Made by a program: the position numbers and the translations under genes
Assembly (NCBI GenBank): GCA_016711805.1
Contig: JADJSH010000005.1
Location: 186,001-250,000, forward strand
Reading direction: 5' to 3'
DNA length: 64,000 nt
Source: Bacteroidota bacterium
Lineage (GTDB): Bacteria; Bacteroidota; Bacteroidia; B-17B0; Aurantibacillaceae
Notes under the pieces: model-generated
What the model was told of the DNA's origin: nothing
What the model saw: only the letters and a program-made list of their open reading frames with translations
Database searches by the model: none
Part shown: positions 34,905-43,249 of the stretch, piece after piece
Layout of the letters: every line of letters starts with the position of its first letter
Position numbering within the stretch: the first letter of the stretch is position 1

Positions 34905-36416
34905 TTATTTAACGCCTCCCATTAATTTTTTCATAATTGGAGAAATGGCAATCAATACAATCCCTGCAATGAGGGCATAAATACCTAACTGTTTATACCC
35001 ATCTGCATAAATCGTTAATTTCTCAAGATTGGTGGAATTTTCGGAAGCACTTGCAATGTTTGCTCCTAGTAATCCTGCAAAATACTGGCCATAAGCACTT
35101 GCTAAAAACCACATTCCCATAATAACAGCTTGCAGTTTAGTTGGCGATAATTTTGTCATCACCGAAGTACCGATAGGTGAGAGGCAAAGCTCACCAAAGG
35201 TGATAATGAACCATCCAAAAGCAAAAAGTCCTAATGATGAAATACCATTCCCATCGGCAAATAATTTACTTGAATAAAAAATGTAGAAACCGATGGCTAA
35301 AAATATAAATCCTAACCCGAATTTTACAATAGTATTTGGTTCTGCTTTGCGGTTAGCTAACCATAGCCATAATAAACCTAAAGGCGTAGCAAAAATAATT
35401 ACGTACAACGAGTTTGATGAGTTGTTTACACCATTGGGATCTAAGTGCATCCCAAAGATAGAATCGCTTAAATTATTGGCTGCAAAGATGCTTAACGAGC
35501 CTCCACTTTGCTCAAAAAATGCCCAAAAGAAAATAGAGAAGATCATAAATAATAAAGCGGCTACTAATTTTTTATTTTCAACTGCCGAAAAATTTCGCAT
35601 CTCAAATAAGACATATAATATGGCTAATGGTCCAATGGTGTACATAAACCAATCGGTATATTCAGTTTTAGCAACCATAAACATAATAAGTGGCACAGCA
35701 ATTAAAGAACCTACAAAGGTTAATATTTCTCTGGTTAGTCTTGTGTTTTTTGGTAAGTGTAATAAAGGAGATAAACCAATGTTACCCAATTTTTTTTGAG
35801 TTTGTGTAAAGGTTAATAGGCTAATTACCATAAATACAGAGGATAATCCGAACGCTACATTCCAACGCATGGCTTCAGGCACTAATGATGATATCATTTC
35901 TCCTTTACCAATAGCAATACAAGCATAGCCACCAAAAAAGGCACCCGCATTAACACCTGCATAAAATAGCATAAAGCCTGCATCTATTCTGTTGTCTCCA
36001 TCTCTATATAAATTACCAACCATGCTCGAAATGTTTGGTTTAAAAAAACCTGTACCAACCACATTAAAAGCAATTCCTAAAAAGAAAAAATCGCTTGGAT
36101 TAATAGCTAGTAAAACACTTCCAATAATCATTAAAATTCCACCCCAAAATAAAGAGCGGCGTTTCCCTAAAATTTTATCAGCAAATAATCCTCCAACAAA
36201 AGTAAAAGCATAAACAAAGGCTTGCGTGGCTCCATATTGTAAATTGGCAACTACTTCATTAAAATTAAGGTGGTTAATCATAAAAAAAACCAACATACCA
36301 CGCATCCCATAAAAGGAAAAACGTTCCCACATTTCACTAAAAAATAAAGGCCAAATTTGTTTCGGGTATTTCCCTTTAAAGTCTTGTATTTCTTCTATTG
36401 TTAGTTGTTTTTCCAT
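34905..36416 (-). CDS. Proton-dependent oligopeptide transporter (POT/PTR2)
   Basis: A 503-residue MFS transporter with about 14 helices. The family ExxERFxxYG motif is EMWERFSFYGMRGML (residues 28-42), followed by YGATQAFVYAFTFVGG, and the second PTR signature FYAGVNAGAFFGGYAC is present. The Lys/Glu pair typical of TM4/TM7 is visible around GTGFFKPNISSMVG. It couples di- and tripeptide uptake to protons. It lies 79 bp downstream of a second POT gene on the same strand, with a terminator hairpin between, so expression may be separate. Confidence 0.93.
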   Translation of the reverse strand: MEKQLTIEEIQDFKGKYPKQIWPLFFSEMWERFSFYGMRGMLVFFMINHLNFNEVVANLQYGATQAFVYAFTFVGGLFADKILGKRRSLFWGGILMIIGSVLLAINPSDFFFLGIAFNVVGTGFFKPNISSMVGNLYRDGDNRIDAGFMLFYAGVNAGAFFGGYACIAIGKGEMISSLVPEAMRWNVAFGLSSVFMVISLLTFTQTQKKLGNIGLSPLLHLPKNTRLTREILTFVGSLIAVPLIMFMVAKTEYTDWFMYTIGPLAILYVLFEMRNFSAVENKKLVAALLFMIFSIFFWAFFEQSGGSLSIFAANNLSDSIFGMHLDPNGVNNSSNSLYVIIFATPLGLLWLWLANRKAEPNTIVKFGLGFIFLAIGFYIFYSSKLFADGNGISSLGLFAFGWFIITFGELCLSPIGTSVMTKLSPTKLQAVIMGMWFLASAYGQYFAGLLGANIASASENSTNLEKLTIYADGYKQLGIYALIAGIVLIAISPIMKKLMGGVK

Positions 36417-36433
36417 GATTGTGTTTTAATGAA

Positions 36434-36477
36434 AAACCCTAATAAACCTTTTTGAAATGATAGGCTTATTAGGGTTT
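36434..36477. terminator. Hairpin between the two POT genes
   Basis: Twelve-bp perfect arms AAACCCTAATAA and TTATTAGGGTTT enclose a 20-nt loop; on the reverse strand it ends in a T-run. It follows the 36496-38028 gene and precedes the 34905-36416 gene. Confidence 0.7.
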
Positions 36478-36495
36478 ATTTAAGTTTAAGAGTGA

Positions 36496-38028
36496 TTAAC
36501 GTAGTTCTTCAACATGTGCTTCAACATGCCCTTCGTTCATCATTTTTTGTAGCCAAGAGCTCAATACAAATAAAATTCCCGCAGCGGCAGCAGTCATTAA
36601 AATAAACACCATAAAGAATTCATATAAATTAGTGATTTGAAAACCTACAAAAGAAGGGAATTCTAGGGGCACTGGGTTTGCTGGATCTGGAGTAGGAGGA
36701 ATTAATGCACTTAATGTTCCAGCAAATTTATTCGCCGCAGCATTTGCTAAAAACCATGTGCCCATCATTAAAGATGATAAACGTAAAGGCGCTAATTTTG
36801 ATACCATTGATAGACCGATTGGAGATAAACATAATTCTCCCATAGAGTGAATAATGTATAAGGCAACCAACCACCACATACTAACTTTGTCAGATATACC
36901 AAGGCCTTTAACAGCAATAGCAATAATAATATAACCAAGTGCAACTAAGGCTAAACCTAAAGCCATTTTTTTGGGAGAAGAAGGCTCCAGTTTTCTAATG
37001 TATAAAAAGCCCCAAATCAAAGAAAAAACAGGAGCTAAACAAATAACCGCCAAAGGATTTACGGATTGAAAATATGACGCTGGCATTTCCCAGCCAAACA
37101 TCGTTCTATTTGTTTGTCTATCTGCAAATAAAGTTAAAGATGCACCTGCTTGTTCAAATGCACCCCAGAAAAAGATAACAAAGAAAGCTAAGATGAAGAT
37201 CACGATGATACGGTTACGCTCTGTTTTCGTTAAGCTTTTATCAGTTAAAATAATGATTGGCATTAAAATCATAGCGCCATAAATAAAGGAACCAATAATA
37301 TCCAAATCTGTTTTGAACATTTGTTTGAAGTTTAACATGAAGAAGATAATGGCAATTGAACCAATAATTACCATGATATTCTTTGCATCTAATTTTTTAA
37401 CTGGTAATCCGATTTCTTTACCTTCTTCAGAAATTAAATATTTTTTTTGGTAAATAACAAAACAAATTAAACTTACAATCATACCAACACATGCCATTAA
37501 AAAGCCCCATTTGAAATCCATTGACCCGCAAATTAAAGGAGAGAAGAATGCTCCTAAGTTAATTCCCATATAAAAAATGGTGAAGGCACTATCAATTCTT
37601 CTGTCACCAGCAGGATATAACTGACCAACCATTGTAGAAATATTTGGTTTAAAGAAACCATTACCGATAATAATGGCTGTTAAAGCTGCCCACATAATAG
37701 AAACTCCACCCTCAGCACCAACACTAGCGCTTAAAAACATTAAAAATTGACCCAAAGCCATTAATGCTCCTCCAATAATAATGCTTCTTCTGTTTCCTAA
37801 AAACTTATCGCATAAATAACCTCCTAATAATGGTGTTAAATAAACTAATCCAGTGTAGCTTCCATAAATCTCAGACGCCTCGTTGTCCTTCATTAGCAAT
37901 ACTTTAGTCATAAAAAGGATAAAGATTGCTCTCATTCCATAGTAACTAAAACGTTCCCACATTTCGGTAAAAAATAAAAAATAAAGACCTTTAGGATGTC
38001 CGGTTTTTGGTGCAGTAGATTGTTCCAT
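36496..38028 (-). CDS. Proton-dependent oligopeptide transporter (POT/PTR2)
   Basis: A 510-residue paralogue of the neighbouring POT protein. It has EMWERFSYYGMRAIFILF, YLTPLLGGYLCDKFLGNR, GNGFFKPNISTMVGQLYP and FYMGINLGAFFSPLICG. The C-terminal insert PPTPDPANPVPLEFPSFVGF between helices is unlike the other copy. Two tandem POT transporters probably differ in peptide preference and suit a protein-degrading lifestyle, agreeing with the secreted peptidases in this window. Transport substrate cannot be read from sequence. Confidence 0.93.
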   Translation of the reverse strand: MEQSTAPKTGHPKGLYFLFFTEMWERFSYYGMRAIFILFMTKVLLMKDNEASEIYGSYTGLVYLTPLLGGYLCDKFLGNRRSIIIGGALMALGQFLMFLSASVGAEGGVSIMWAALTAIIIGNGFFKPNISTMVGQLYPAGDRRIDSAFTIFYMGINLGAFFSPLICGSMDFKWGFLMACVGMIVSLICFVIYQKKYLISEEGKEIGLPVKKLDAKNIMVIIGSIAIIFFMLNFKQMFKTDLDIIGSFIYGAMILMPIIILTDKSLTKTERNRIIVIFILAFFVIFFWGAFEQAGASLTLFADRQTNRTMFGWEMPASYFQSVNPLAVICLAPVFSLIWGFLYIRKLEPSSPKKMALGLALVALGYIIIAIAVKGLGISDKVSMWWLVALYIIHSMGELCLSPIGLSMVSKLAPLRLSSLMMGTWFLANAAANKFAGTLSALIPPTPDPANPVPLEFPSFVGFQITNLYEFFMVFILMTAAAAGILFVLSSWLQKMMNEGHVEAHVEELR

Positions 38029-38120
38029 ATAAAAGTTTTAGTGTTTTTTAATTAGTCGTCTAAAATACCTTTTTTTTGCAGATTCACCTATCTTTTTGTA
38101 GAATTTTTGGGCAAAAAAAA

Positions 38121-38143
38121 ATCCCCGAATTTCTTCGGGGATA
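38121..38143 (-). terminator. Strong intrinsic terminator of the cold-shock gene
   Basis: Nine-bp arms ATCCCCGAA / TTCGGGGAT with a 5-nt loop are followed on the reverse strand by a long T-run (plus-strand A8-9 at 38113-38121). Confidence 0.9.
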
Positions 38144-38167
38144 AGATTTTAAATGGTATTTATATAA

Positions 38168-38359
38168 CTAAGATAGTTTTACGTTTACTGCATTTAATCC
38201 TTTTTTACCTTCTTGAATATCGAAAGTAACCGCGTCATTTTCTCTGATTTTATCAGATAATCCTGTTACGTGTACGAAATACTCTTTTCCTGATTCGTCA
38301 TCTTTAATAAATCCAAATCCTTTTGTTTCGTTAAAAAACTTTACTGTTCCTGTGCTCAT
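38168..38359 (-). CDS. Cold-shock domain protein
   Basis: A 63-residue single cold-shock domain. RNP1 is KGFGFI and RNP2 is YFVHV; MSTGTVKFFNETKG is the standard start. It binds single-stranded RNA/DNA as an RNA chaperone. It is followed by its own strong terminator and preceded by an AT-rich 94-bp gap with a TAAATTTG box at 38388-38395 on the reverse strand, so it is a monocistronic unit with a leader of perhaps 20-30 nt. Whether it is cold-induced cannot be told. Confidence 0.95.
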   Translation of the reverse strand: MSTGTVKFFNETKGFGFIKDDESGKEYFVHVTGLSDKIRENDAVTFDIQEGKKGLNAVNVKLS

Positions 38360-38453
38360 TGTTAATTGTTTAAAAAATTGTTATGACCAAATTTAATGAT
38401 TAATATTTACAAAAAAAACTTTTTTTGTTTTTTTTTGAATTACTAATCTGATA

Positions 38454-40754
38454 TTACATTTTAATCAATCTTGCAACTGATTTTTGTTTGCCATCAGTTA
38501 CTACCACAATGTAAGTTCCATTTGCTAAGGATGAAAAATCATAAGTTCTTGAGAAATTTTCTGTCAACTTAATGTTTTCGGTTTTTACTATATTTCCTAA
38601 AACATCATACACATTAATTACTGTTTTATTTTCATCTAAACCACTAGTAGCATTAATATCAATTTTTACTGAACCAGAAAATGGGTTAGGATATAATTTA
38701 ATATTGAAGTCAGAAAAGTTAGCGTATTGATTAATTCCTGTAACAGAGGCAGTAATTGCAAAGAATTTTTTATTGATGTCAAAGAACACATTGCCAATAC
38801 TTTCTACTTTTACACGGCAGGTAGGTTTAGTAACTGTATAAGTTGGTAAGGTAATAGCTTGCGAACCATCATTTGGGGTATTAGCTACCGATAATGTAAA
38901 TGTTGCACCATTATCAACACTTATGTAAATATTTACATTTGCACAATTAATAGGCGCTGCGTTTGTTCCATTAACATTCCAATTAACCGTTTGTGTTGAA
39001 CCACTCGGATAAGAAATGCCAGTTGTACTTTGTGAAGTGACAGCAAAAGGGCCAGCTGCTGCGGCAACCGTAACTTGAGTAGCGGCAGAGCAAACTCCAC
39101 CTCCTCCCATTTTGTTGTCTCTTGCAGTTAATCTGAAATTTAAAGTAGTATTAGCGGTAAATGTAGTTCCTGCTGCACCTGGTAAAAATTCTCCTGCTGA
39201 GTTAGTGTAAGTTCCAGCAATTACATTTGCTAATTTTGGAAATAAACGTGTAGGGCTAGCAACTGGCGCGTATGATCTAAAGTAAGGTTTTTTTCCTGAA
39301 TTCCAGTTTGCAAAACTTGTACCTGCATCCATTTCTTCCCACTGATAAGTAAGCGCGTCTCCATCAGGGTCTGTTGCAGAGCCTGTTAATTGAAATGGAG
39401 TGCCTTTTGGAACTACATAACTTGGACCAGCAGTTACAGTTGGAGCACTATTTCCTGTTGCAGTCATTACATCACAACTATTCCCTCCGCCTGTTTGAAT
39501 AAAATTTGTAAGTGCATCATAACTTATACCATGAAAATAGGCAATGCTATTACTCGCTAAATCTTGACCAGTACAAATTCCGGCATAAGCCATAATGGTT
39601 ACACCGCTACCAGGTTCTACTGCATTTGCGGAACTTCCATTTCCAGAGCAAGAACCAGCACTTCCATTAAAGGTGTGGTTGCAATTAAATTGATGGCCAA
39701 CTTCATGTGCTACATAATCAATATCGTATGGATCACCAACTGGGCTTGGACTTCCAGTAATTCCACGAGCTTTTTGCGAATTACTACAAACAACTCCTAA
39801 GCCCGCTAAGCCTCCGCCTCCAGTACTAAACGTATGACCAATATCAAAGTTTGCAGAACCAATTTGGCTAGTAATTAAGGATTGACTTTTTGTTATTAAT
39901 GTTCCTGCATTATTGTTTTCAGCAACAGTATATCCTGTTCCTGGAACTCCATATAATACTAATGTTGTAGTTGCAACTAAAACTAATTTTGTCGCTACTT
40001 CTGTTTCATACACACCATCAACACGGTTAATAGTAGTAACTACTTTTGCTAATATTTGGGCTGTAGTAGGTGTGTTTGTCCCTGTTCCACAGGCGGCTCT
40101 TGCATATTCGCCAGTACAACCAACAGCGATACGGTATGTTTTTAAATTTGCACCAGCGCAAATTGCTGTTGGAGCAGCCGTTTTTTCTAGACCACTTTGG
40201 CTGTCAGAATTAGCGAGAACTCCCTCACATATTCCTCTTTCAGATAATGGTTTAAAGAAATCCGACGTATAATATGAAATATAGTCATCAACATTCCATT
40301 TGCAATACGGATCGATAAAAATATCTCCATTAGAACTACGAATCATACCATGAAAACCGTACTCTGTAAAATCTAATTTTCCGCTCGCATATTTATCATC
40401 AATACCTCTCACATTATAAGTTGTGATATCTGGAAAACTAGTCTGCAAAGCATCGTCCATTACTGGAGATTCTGACAATTTAAAATCTTGTAAACTTCCA
40501 TCAGGCATTGGAAGAGCAATCACAACAGATGAATATTCAACAGGAATGTTTTTATCTAATGGTGCTGATGCTAATAATGTTTTTAACGAATTGACATCTA
40601 AATGAAATGTTTTATAGTTTTCAGGAACGATGTCACGTTTACCAGTAATTGATATTTGATTTTCGTTTACTTCTTTCCATAACACTTGATTTGATTGAGC
40701 ATTAGCCGATAAAAAAGAAACGAAAAGGCTTGATAGAATAATTGTTTTTTTCAT
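38454..40754 (-). CDS. Secreted reprolysin-like zinc metalloprotease with T9SS sorting domain
   Basis: A 766-residue exported protease. Signal peptide (ILSSLFVSFLSANAQ), then a propeptide, then the metzincin zinc motif in YVAHEVGHQFNCNHTFNG (HExxHxxxxxH), with the Met-turn probably in VTIMAYAGIC. A later region (PTVTAGPSYVVPKGTPFQLT) looks like PKD/Ig-type repeats. The last 90 residues are a T9SS type-A sorting domain (IKLYPNPFSGSVKID up to ANGTYIVVVTDGKQKSVARL). It degrades extracellular protein after export through the outer membrane. An opposite-strand frame within it is a shadow. Confidence 0.93.
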   Translation of the reverse strand: MKKTIILSSLFVSFLSANAQSNQVLWKEVNENQISITGKRDIVPENYKTFHLDVNSLKTLLASAPLDKNIPVEYSSVVIALPMPDGSLQDFKLSESPVMDDALQTSFPDITTYNVRGIDDKYASGKLDFTEYGFHGMIRSSNGDIFIDPYCKWNVDDYISYYTSDFFKPLSERGICEGVLANSDSQSGLEKTAAPTAICAGANLKTYRIAVGCTGEYARAACGTGTNTPTTAQILAKVVTTINRVDGVYETEVATKLVLVATTTLVLYGVPGTGYTVAENNNAGTLITKSQSLITSQIGSANFDIGHTFSTGGGGLAGLGVVCSNSQKARGITGSPSPVGDPYDIDYVAHEVGHQFNCNHTFNGSAGSCSGNGSSANAVEPGSGVTIMAYAGICTGQDLASNSIAYFHGISYDALTNFIQTGGGNSCDVMTATGNSAPTVTAGPSYVVPKGTPFQLTGSATDPDGDALTYQWEEMDAGTSFANWNSGKKPYFRSYAPVASPTRLFPKLANVIAGTYTNSAGEFLPGAAGTTFTANTTLNFRLTARDNKMGGGGVCSAATQVTVAAAAGPFAVTSQSTTGISYPSGSTQTVNWNVNGTNAAPINCANVNIYISVDNGATFTLSVANTPNDGSQAITLPTYTVTKPTCRVKVESIGNVFFDINKKFFAITASVTGINQYANFSDFNIKLYPNPFSGSVKIDINATSGLDENKTVINVYDVLGNIVKTENIKLTENFSRTYDFSSLANGTYIVVVTDGKQKSVARLIKM

Positions 40755-40858
40755 GCTGGTTTAATTTAATTACTTATAAATTTAAGAATCTAAACCGAAA
40801 AAAGCAAAATTCAATAAAAATACAGTTTTGTTTTTTTAACATATAATTGAATGATTAT

Positions 40859-40872
40859 ATGACTGCCGTCAT
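40859..40872. promoter_or_regulatory. Crp/Fnr-like palindrome ATGAC-N4-GTCAT
   Basis: A perfect 5-4-5 inverted repeat centred at 40865.5, about 33 bp upstream of the centre of a TATATTTG -7 box (40895-40902). This places it near -41 from the likely start of transcription, the usual site for a class II activator. The regulator is inferred, not seen. Confidence 0.45.
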
Positions 40873-40933
40873 GTATTTGGAGGAAAATAAATAATATATT
40901 TGTGTATAAAATAAAACTTAAACCACATTTACC

Positions 40934-41170
40934 ATGAAAAAAGTATTTTTAATGTTAGCTTTCGCTGGATTAGTAGGAAGCGTATCTGCATCAACTAATT
41001 TTGACGATAAGGATAAAGGAAAAAAAGAGTGTAAAAAAGAAACTAAATCTTGTTGCAAAGAAAAAGCTGGAGCTGAAGGAAAAGCATGTTCTGGAGAAGC
41101 AAAAGCTGGTGAGAAAAAAGCTTGTTGCAAAGATAAAAAAGCAGCTGAAACTAAAGCTGAAACAAAATAA
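40934..41170 (+). CDS. Small exported Cys/Lys-rich protein, hypothetical
   Basis: A 78-residue protein with a clean signal peptide (FLMLAFAGLVGSVSA). The mature part is dominated by Lys, Glu and Ala, with five cysteines, including two CC pairs (KSCCKEK and KACCKDK) plus KECKKE and KACSGE. Repeated ACCKDKK-like units suggest a metal-binding or thiol-buffering role in the periplasm, but I recognise no family. It has a TATATTTG promoter box and a Crp/Fnr-like site upstream and a terminator downstream, so it is an independent, regulated gene. The reverse and alternative frames here are shadows of its low-complexity sequence. Confidence 0.72.
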   Translation: MKKVFLMLAFAGLVGSVSASTNFDDKDKGKKECKKETKSCCKEKAGAEGKACSGEAKAGEKKACCKDKKAAETKAETK

Positions 41171-41190
41171 TTTTTTGCTCATTAATTTTA

Positions 41191-41224
41191 AAAAGCTCAT
41201 TCGCCTTTTGGTGGATGAGCTTTT
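41191..41224 (+). terminator. Terminator of the Cys/Lys-rich gene
   Basis: AAAAGCTCAT / ATGAGCTTTT arms (10 bp), 14-nt loop, followed by T7 on the plus strand, directly before the MITE-like element. Confidence 0.8.
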
Positions 41225-41242
41225 TTTGTTTAAGAAAAATCG

Positions 41243-41541
41243 TTAGGGCGTGTCGGCTCAAAGAGGCATCGCCGTCGGGCTGGCCCGCTACAATCTTTTT
41301 GTAAAGTAACACAAAAAGGATTTTCGCTCGCATCCCTTACGCAAACTTCCCAAAAATCGGAGTTGAAGTTTCAGATATAATGTAAATTTAGCGTGAGGGA
41401 TTGCTGCCATTTTCTTTATTGATGTTAGATGCGGCAGCGAATAGAAAGTATTTGAGGCATTGTTTGAGCTCTTTTTATTTATTCCGCAGGACAAATAAAA
41501 AAGCGAGTGCCGAAAGCCCGACCCGCAGGGACACGCCCTAA
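41243..41541. mobile_element. MITE-like 299-bp element with 12-bp terminal inverted repeats
   Basis: TTAGGGCGTGTC (41243-41254) and GACACGCCCTAA (41530-41541) are perfect inverted ends. Inside, GTCGGGCT near the left end and AGCCCGAC near the right end are also inverted. The element is much richer in GC at its ends than the flanks and has no convincing gene. It fills the gap between the Cys/Lys-rich gene and pntA. It resembles GGGCGTG-bounded intergenic repeats I know from Bacteroidota genomes. No second copy is in this window. Confidence 0.7.
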
Positions 41542-41633
41542 CATAAACTAAATTTCTTTATATTATAATTCGTTTTGAATTACTCGTATTTTTTTGCTTT
41601 ATTTGTTCAACTGATTTAAAATAATACAAGCAT

Positions 41634-43177
41634 ATGAAAGTTGGAATTCCATCGGAAATATCCCCAAATGAGTTAAGAGTTGCAGCAACTCCCAAAACGG
41701 TTAAACGATTGCAAAAGCAAGGATTTGAAGTTTACATTCAAAGCGGGGCAGGTACAAAAGCAAATTTCTCTGATAAAGATTTTGAAGAAGCGGGTGCAAA
41801 AATAGTTGCTACCGCTGCTGATATTTATGGTAAATCTGATATCGTATTGAAGGTAAAAGAACCTTCGATGGAAGAAGTTGATTTGATGCATGAAGGCATG
41901 GTAATGTTAAGTTATTTGTGGCCAGCTCAAAATCAACCTTTATTACAAAAGTTAGCTGATAAAAAAGTAAATGCTGTGGCAATGGATGCGATTCCTCGTA
42001 TTTCCAGAGCGCAAAAAATGGATGTCTTATCATCTATGGCAAACATTGCTGGATATAGAGCGGTTATTGAAGGGTCTTATCATTTTGGTCGCTTTTTAAA
42101 CGGACAAATTACTGCTGCCGGAAAAGTGGAGCCTGCAAAGGTTTTAGTAATTGGAGCAGGTGTTGCCGGTTTAGCATCTTTAGGAGCCGCTAATTCGTTA
42201 GGCGCTATTGTTAGAGCATTTGATACTCGTAAAGAAGTTGCTGAGCAAATTCAATCCATGGGTGGAGAGTTTTTAACAGTTGAAATAGAAGAAGACGGTG
42301 CAACTTCATCAGGTTACTCAAAAGAAATGAGCCCTGCATTTATTGAAGCCGAAATGAAATTGTTTTTAGAACAAGCAAAAGAAGTTGATATTGTTATTAC
42401 AACAGCTCAAATTCCTGGCCGACCAGCGCCAAAATTGTGGTTAGATTATCACGTGGCTGCTATGAAACCAGGTTCTGTTATCGTTGACTTAGCCGCAGCA
42501 ACTGGTGGTAACTGCGTGGAAACTAGAAACGGAGAAATTTATGTAACTCCTAATGGGGTTACTATCGTAGGTAAATTAAATCAATTACCTTCTCAAGCTT
42601 CTCAATTATATGGTAATAACTTATGTCACTTATTAGATGATATGGGTAAAGCCGAAAAATGGAAAATTGATATGGAAGATGCCGTTGTTTCAAGAGCAAT
42701 GGTAACTTATAACGGTAAAATTAACTGGCCACCTGCACCACTTCCAGTAAGTCCAACAGCAGGAGGAGCTAAAAAAGTAGTAGCACCAACAGCTGAAGAA
42801 ATTAAAATATCTGATGCCGAAAAATCGAAAAAAGCGGCTACCACAACAGTTATTAGTTTAGCTGTAGTTGGAGGTTTATTGTTATTAGTAGGGGCATTTG
42901 CACCGCCTGAATTCATTCAACACTTTACGGTATTTGTTTTAGCGGTATTTGTTGGTTGGCAATTAATAACCAACGTAGCACATTCTTACATACTCCGTTA
43001 ATGGCGGTTACTAATGCCATTAGTGGAATTATTGTGGTTGGTGGTTTATTGCAAACCAAAGATGATTTATCAAATCCTATGACCATTTTAGCTGGTATTG
43101 CTATTTTAGTTGCCAGCATTAATATTGTTGGTGGATTTGTAGTAACTCACCGTATGTTGAAAATGTTCAAAAAATAG
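41634..43177 (+). CDS. pntA: NAD(P) transhydrogenase subunit alpha, frameshifted
   Basis: About 514 residues when one frameshift is corrected. Domain dI (NAD-binding) runs to about residue 385 with KVLVIGAGVAGLASLGAANSLG and the RQD-loop region; then a linker and membrane helices (dIIa). As assembled, the frame ends SYILR at 43001 right after VGWQLITNVAHS, and a second frame (43177 end) continues LHTPLMAVTNAISGIIVVGG up to GGFVVTHRMLKMFKK, the normal PntA C-terminus. One missing T near 42986 (TCTTA for TCTTTA) explains it. With PntB it pumps protons while passing hydride between NADH and NADP. Confidence 0.9.
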
Positions 43178-43249
43178 TTCATCAATAAACTAAAGAACAT
43201 TTAAAACGAAATAAAATAATTAAAAACAAAAACAGTTAAAATATAAATT

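Noticed and set aside
39913..40272. 119-residue ORF opposite the metalloprotease
   Set aside because: It is a mirror frame of the Thr/Ala-rich coding sequence and has no independent support.
41001..41246. Alternative plus-strand and reverse frames over the Cys/Lys-rich gene
   Set aside because: They arise from low-complexity A/G-rich sequence; only the 40934 frame has a signal peptide and promoter context.
41288..41494. Reverse-strand ORF inside the 299-bp element
   Set aside because: No domain, no start context, and fully within a repeat-type element.
42956..43177. Separate small membrane gene after pntA
   Set aside because: It is the C-terminus of PntA in another frame; MAINNQRSTF is the wrong-frame reading of pntA sequence.
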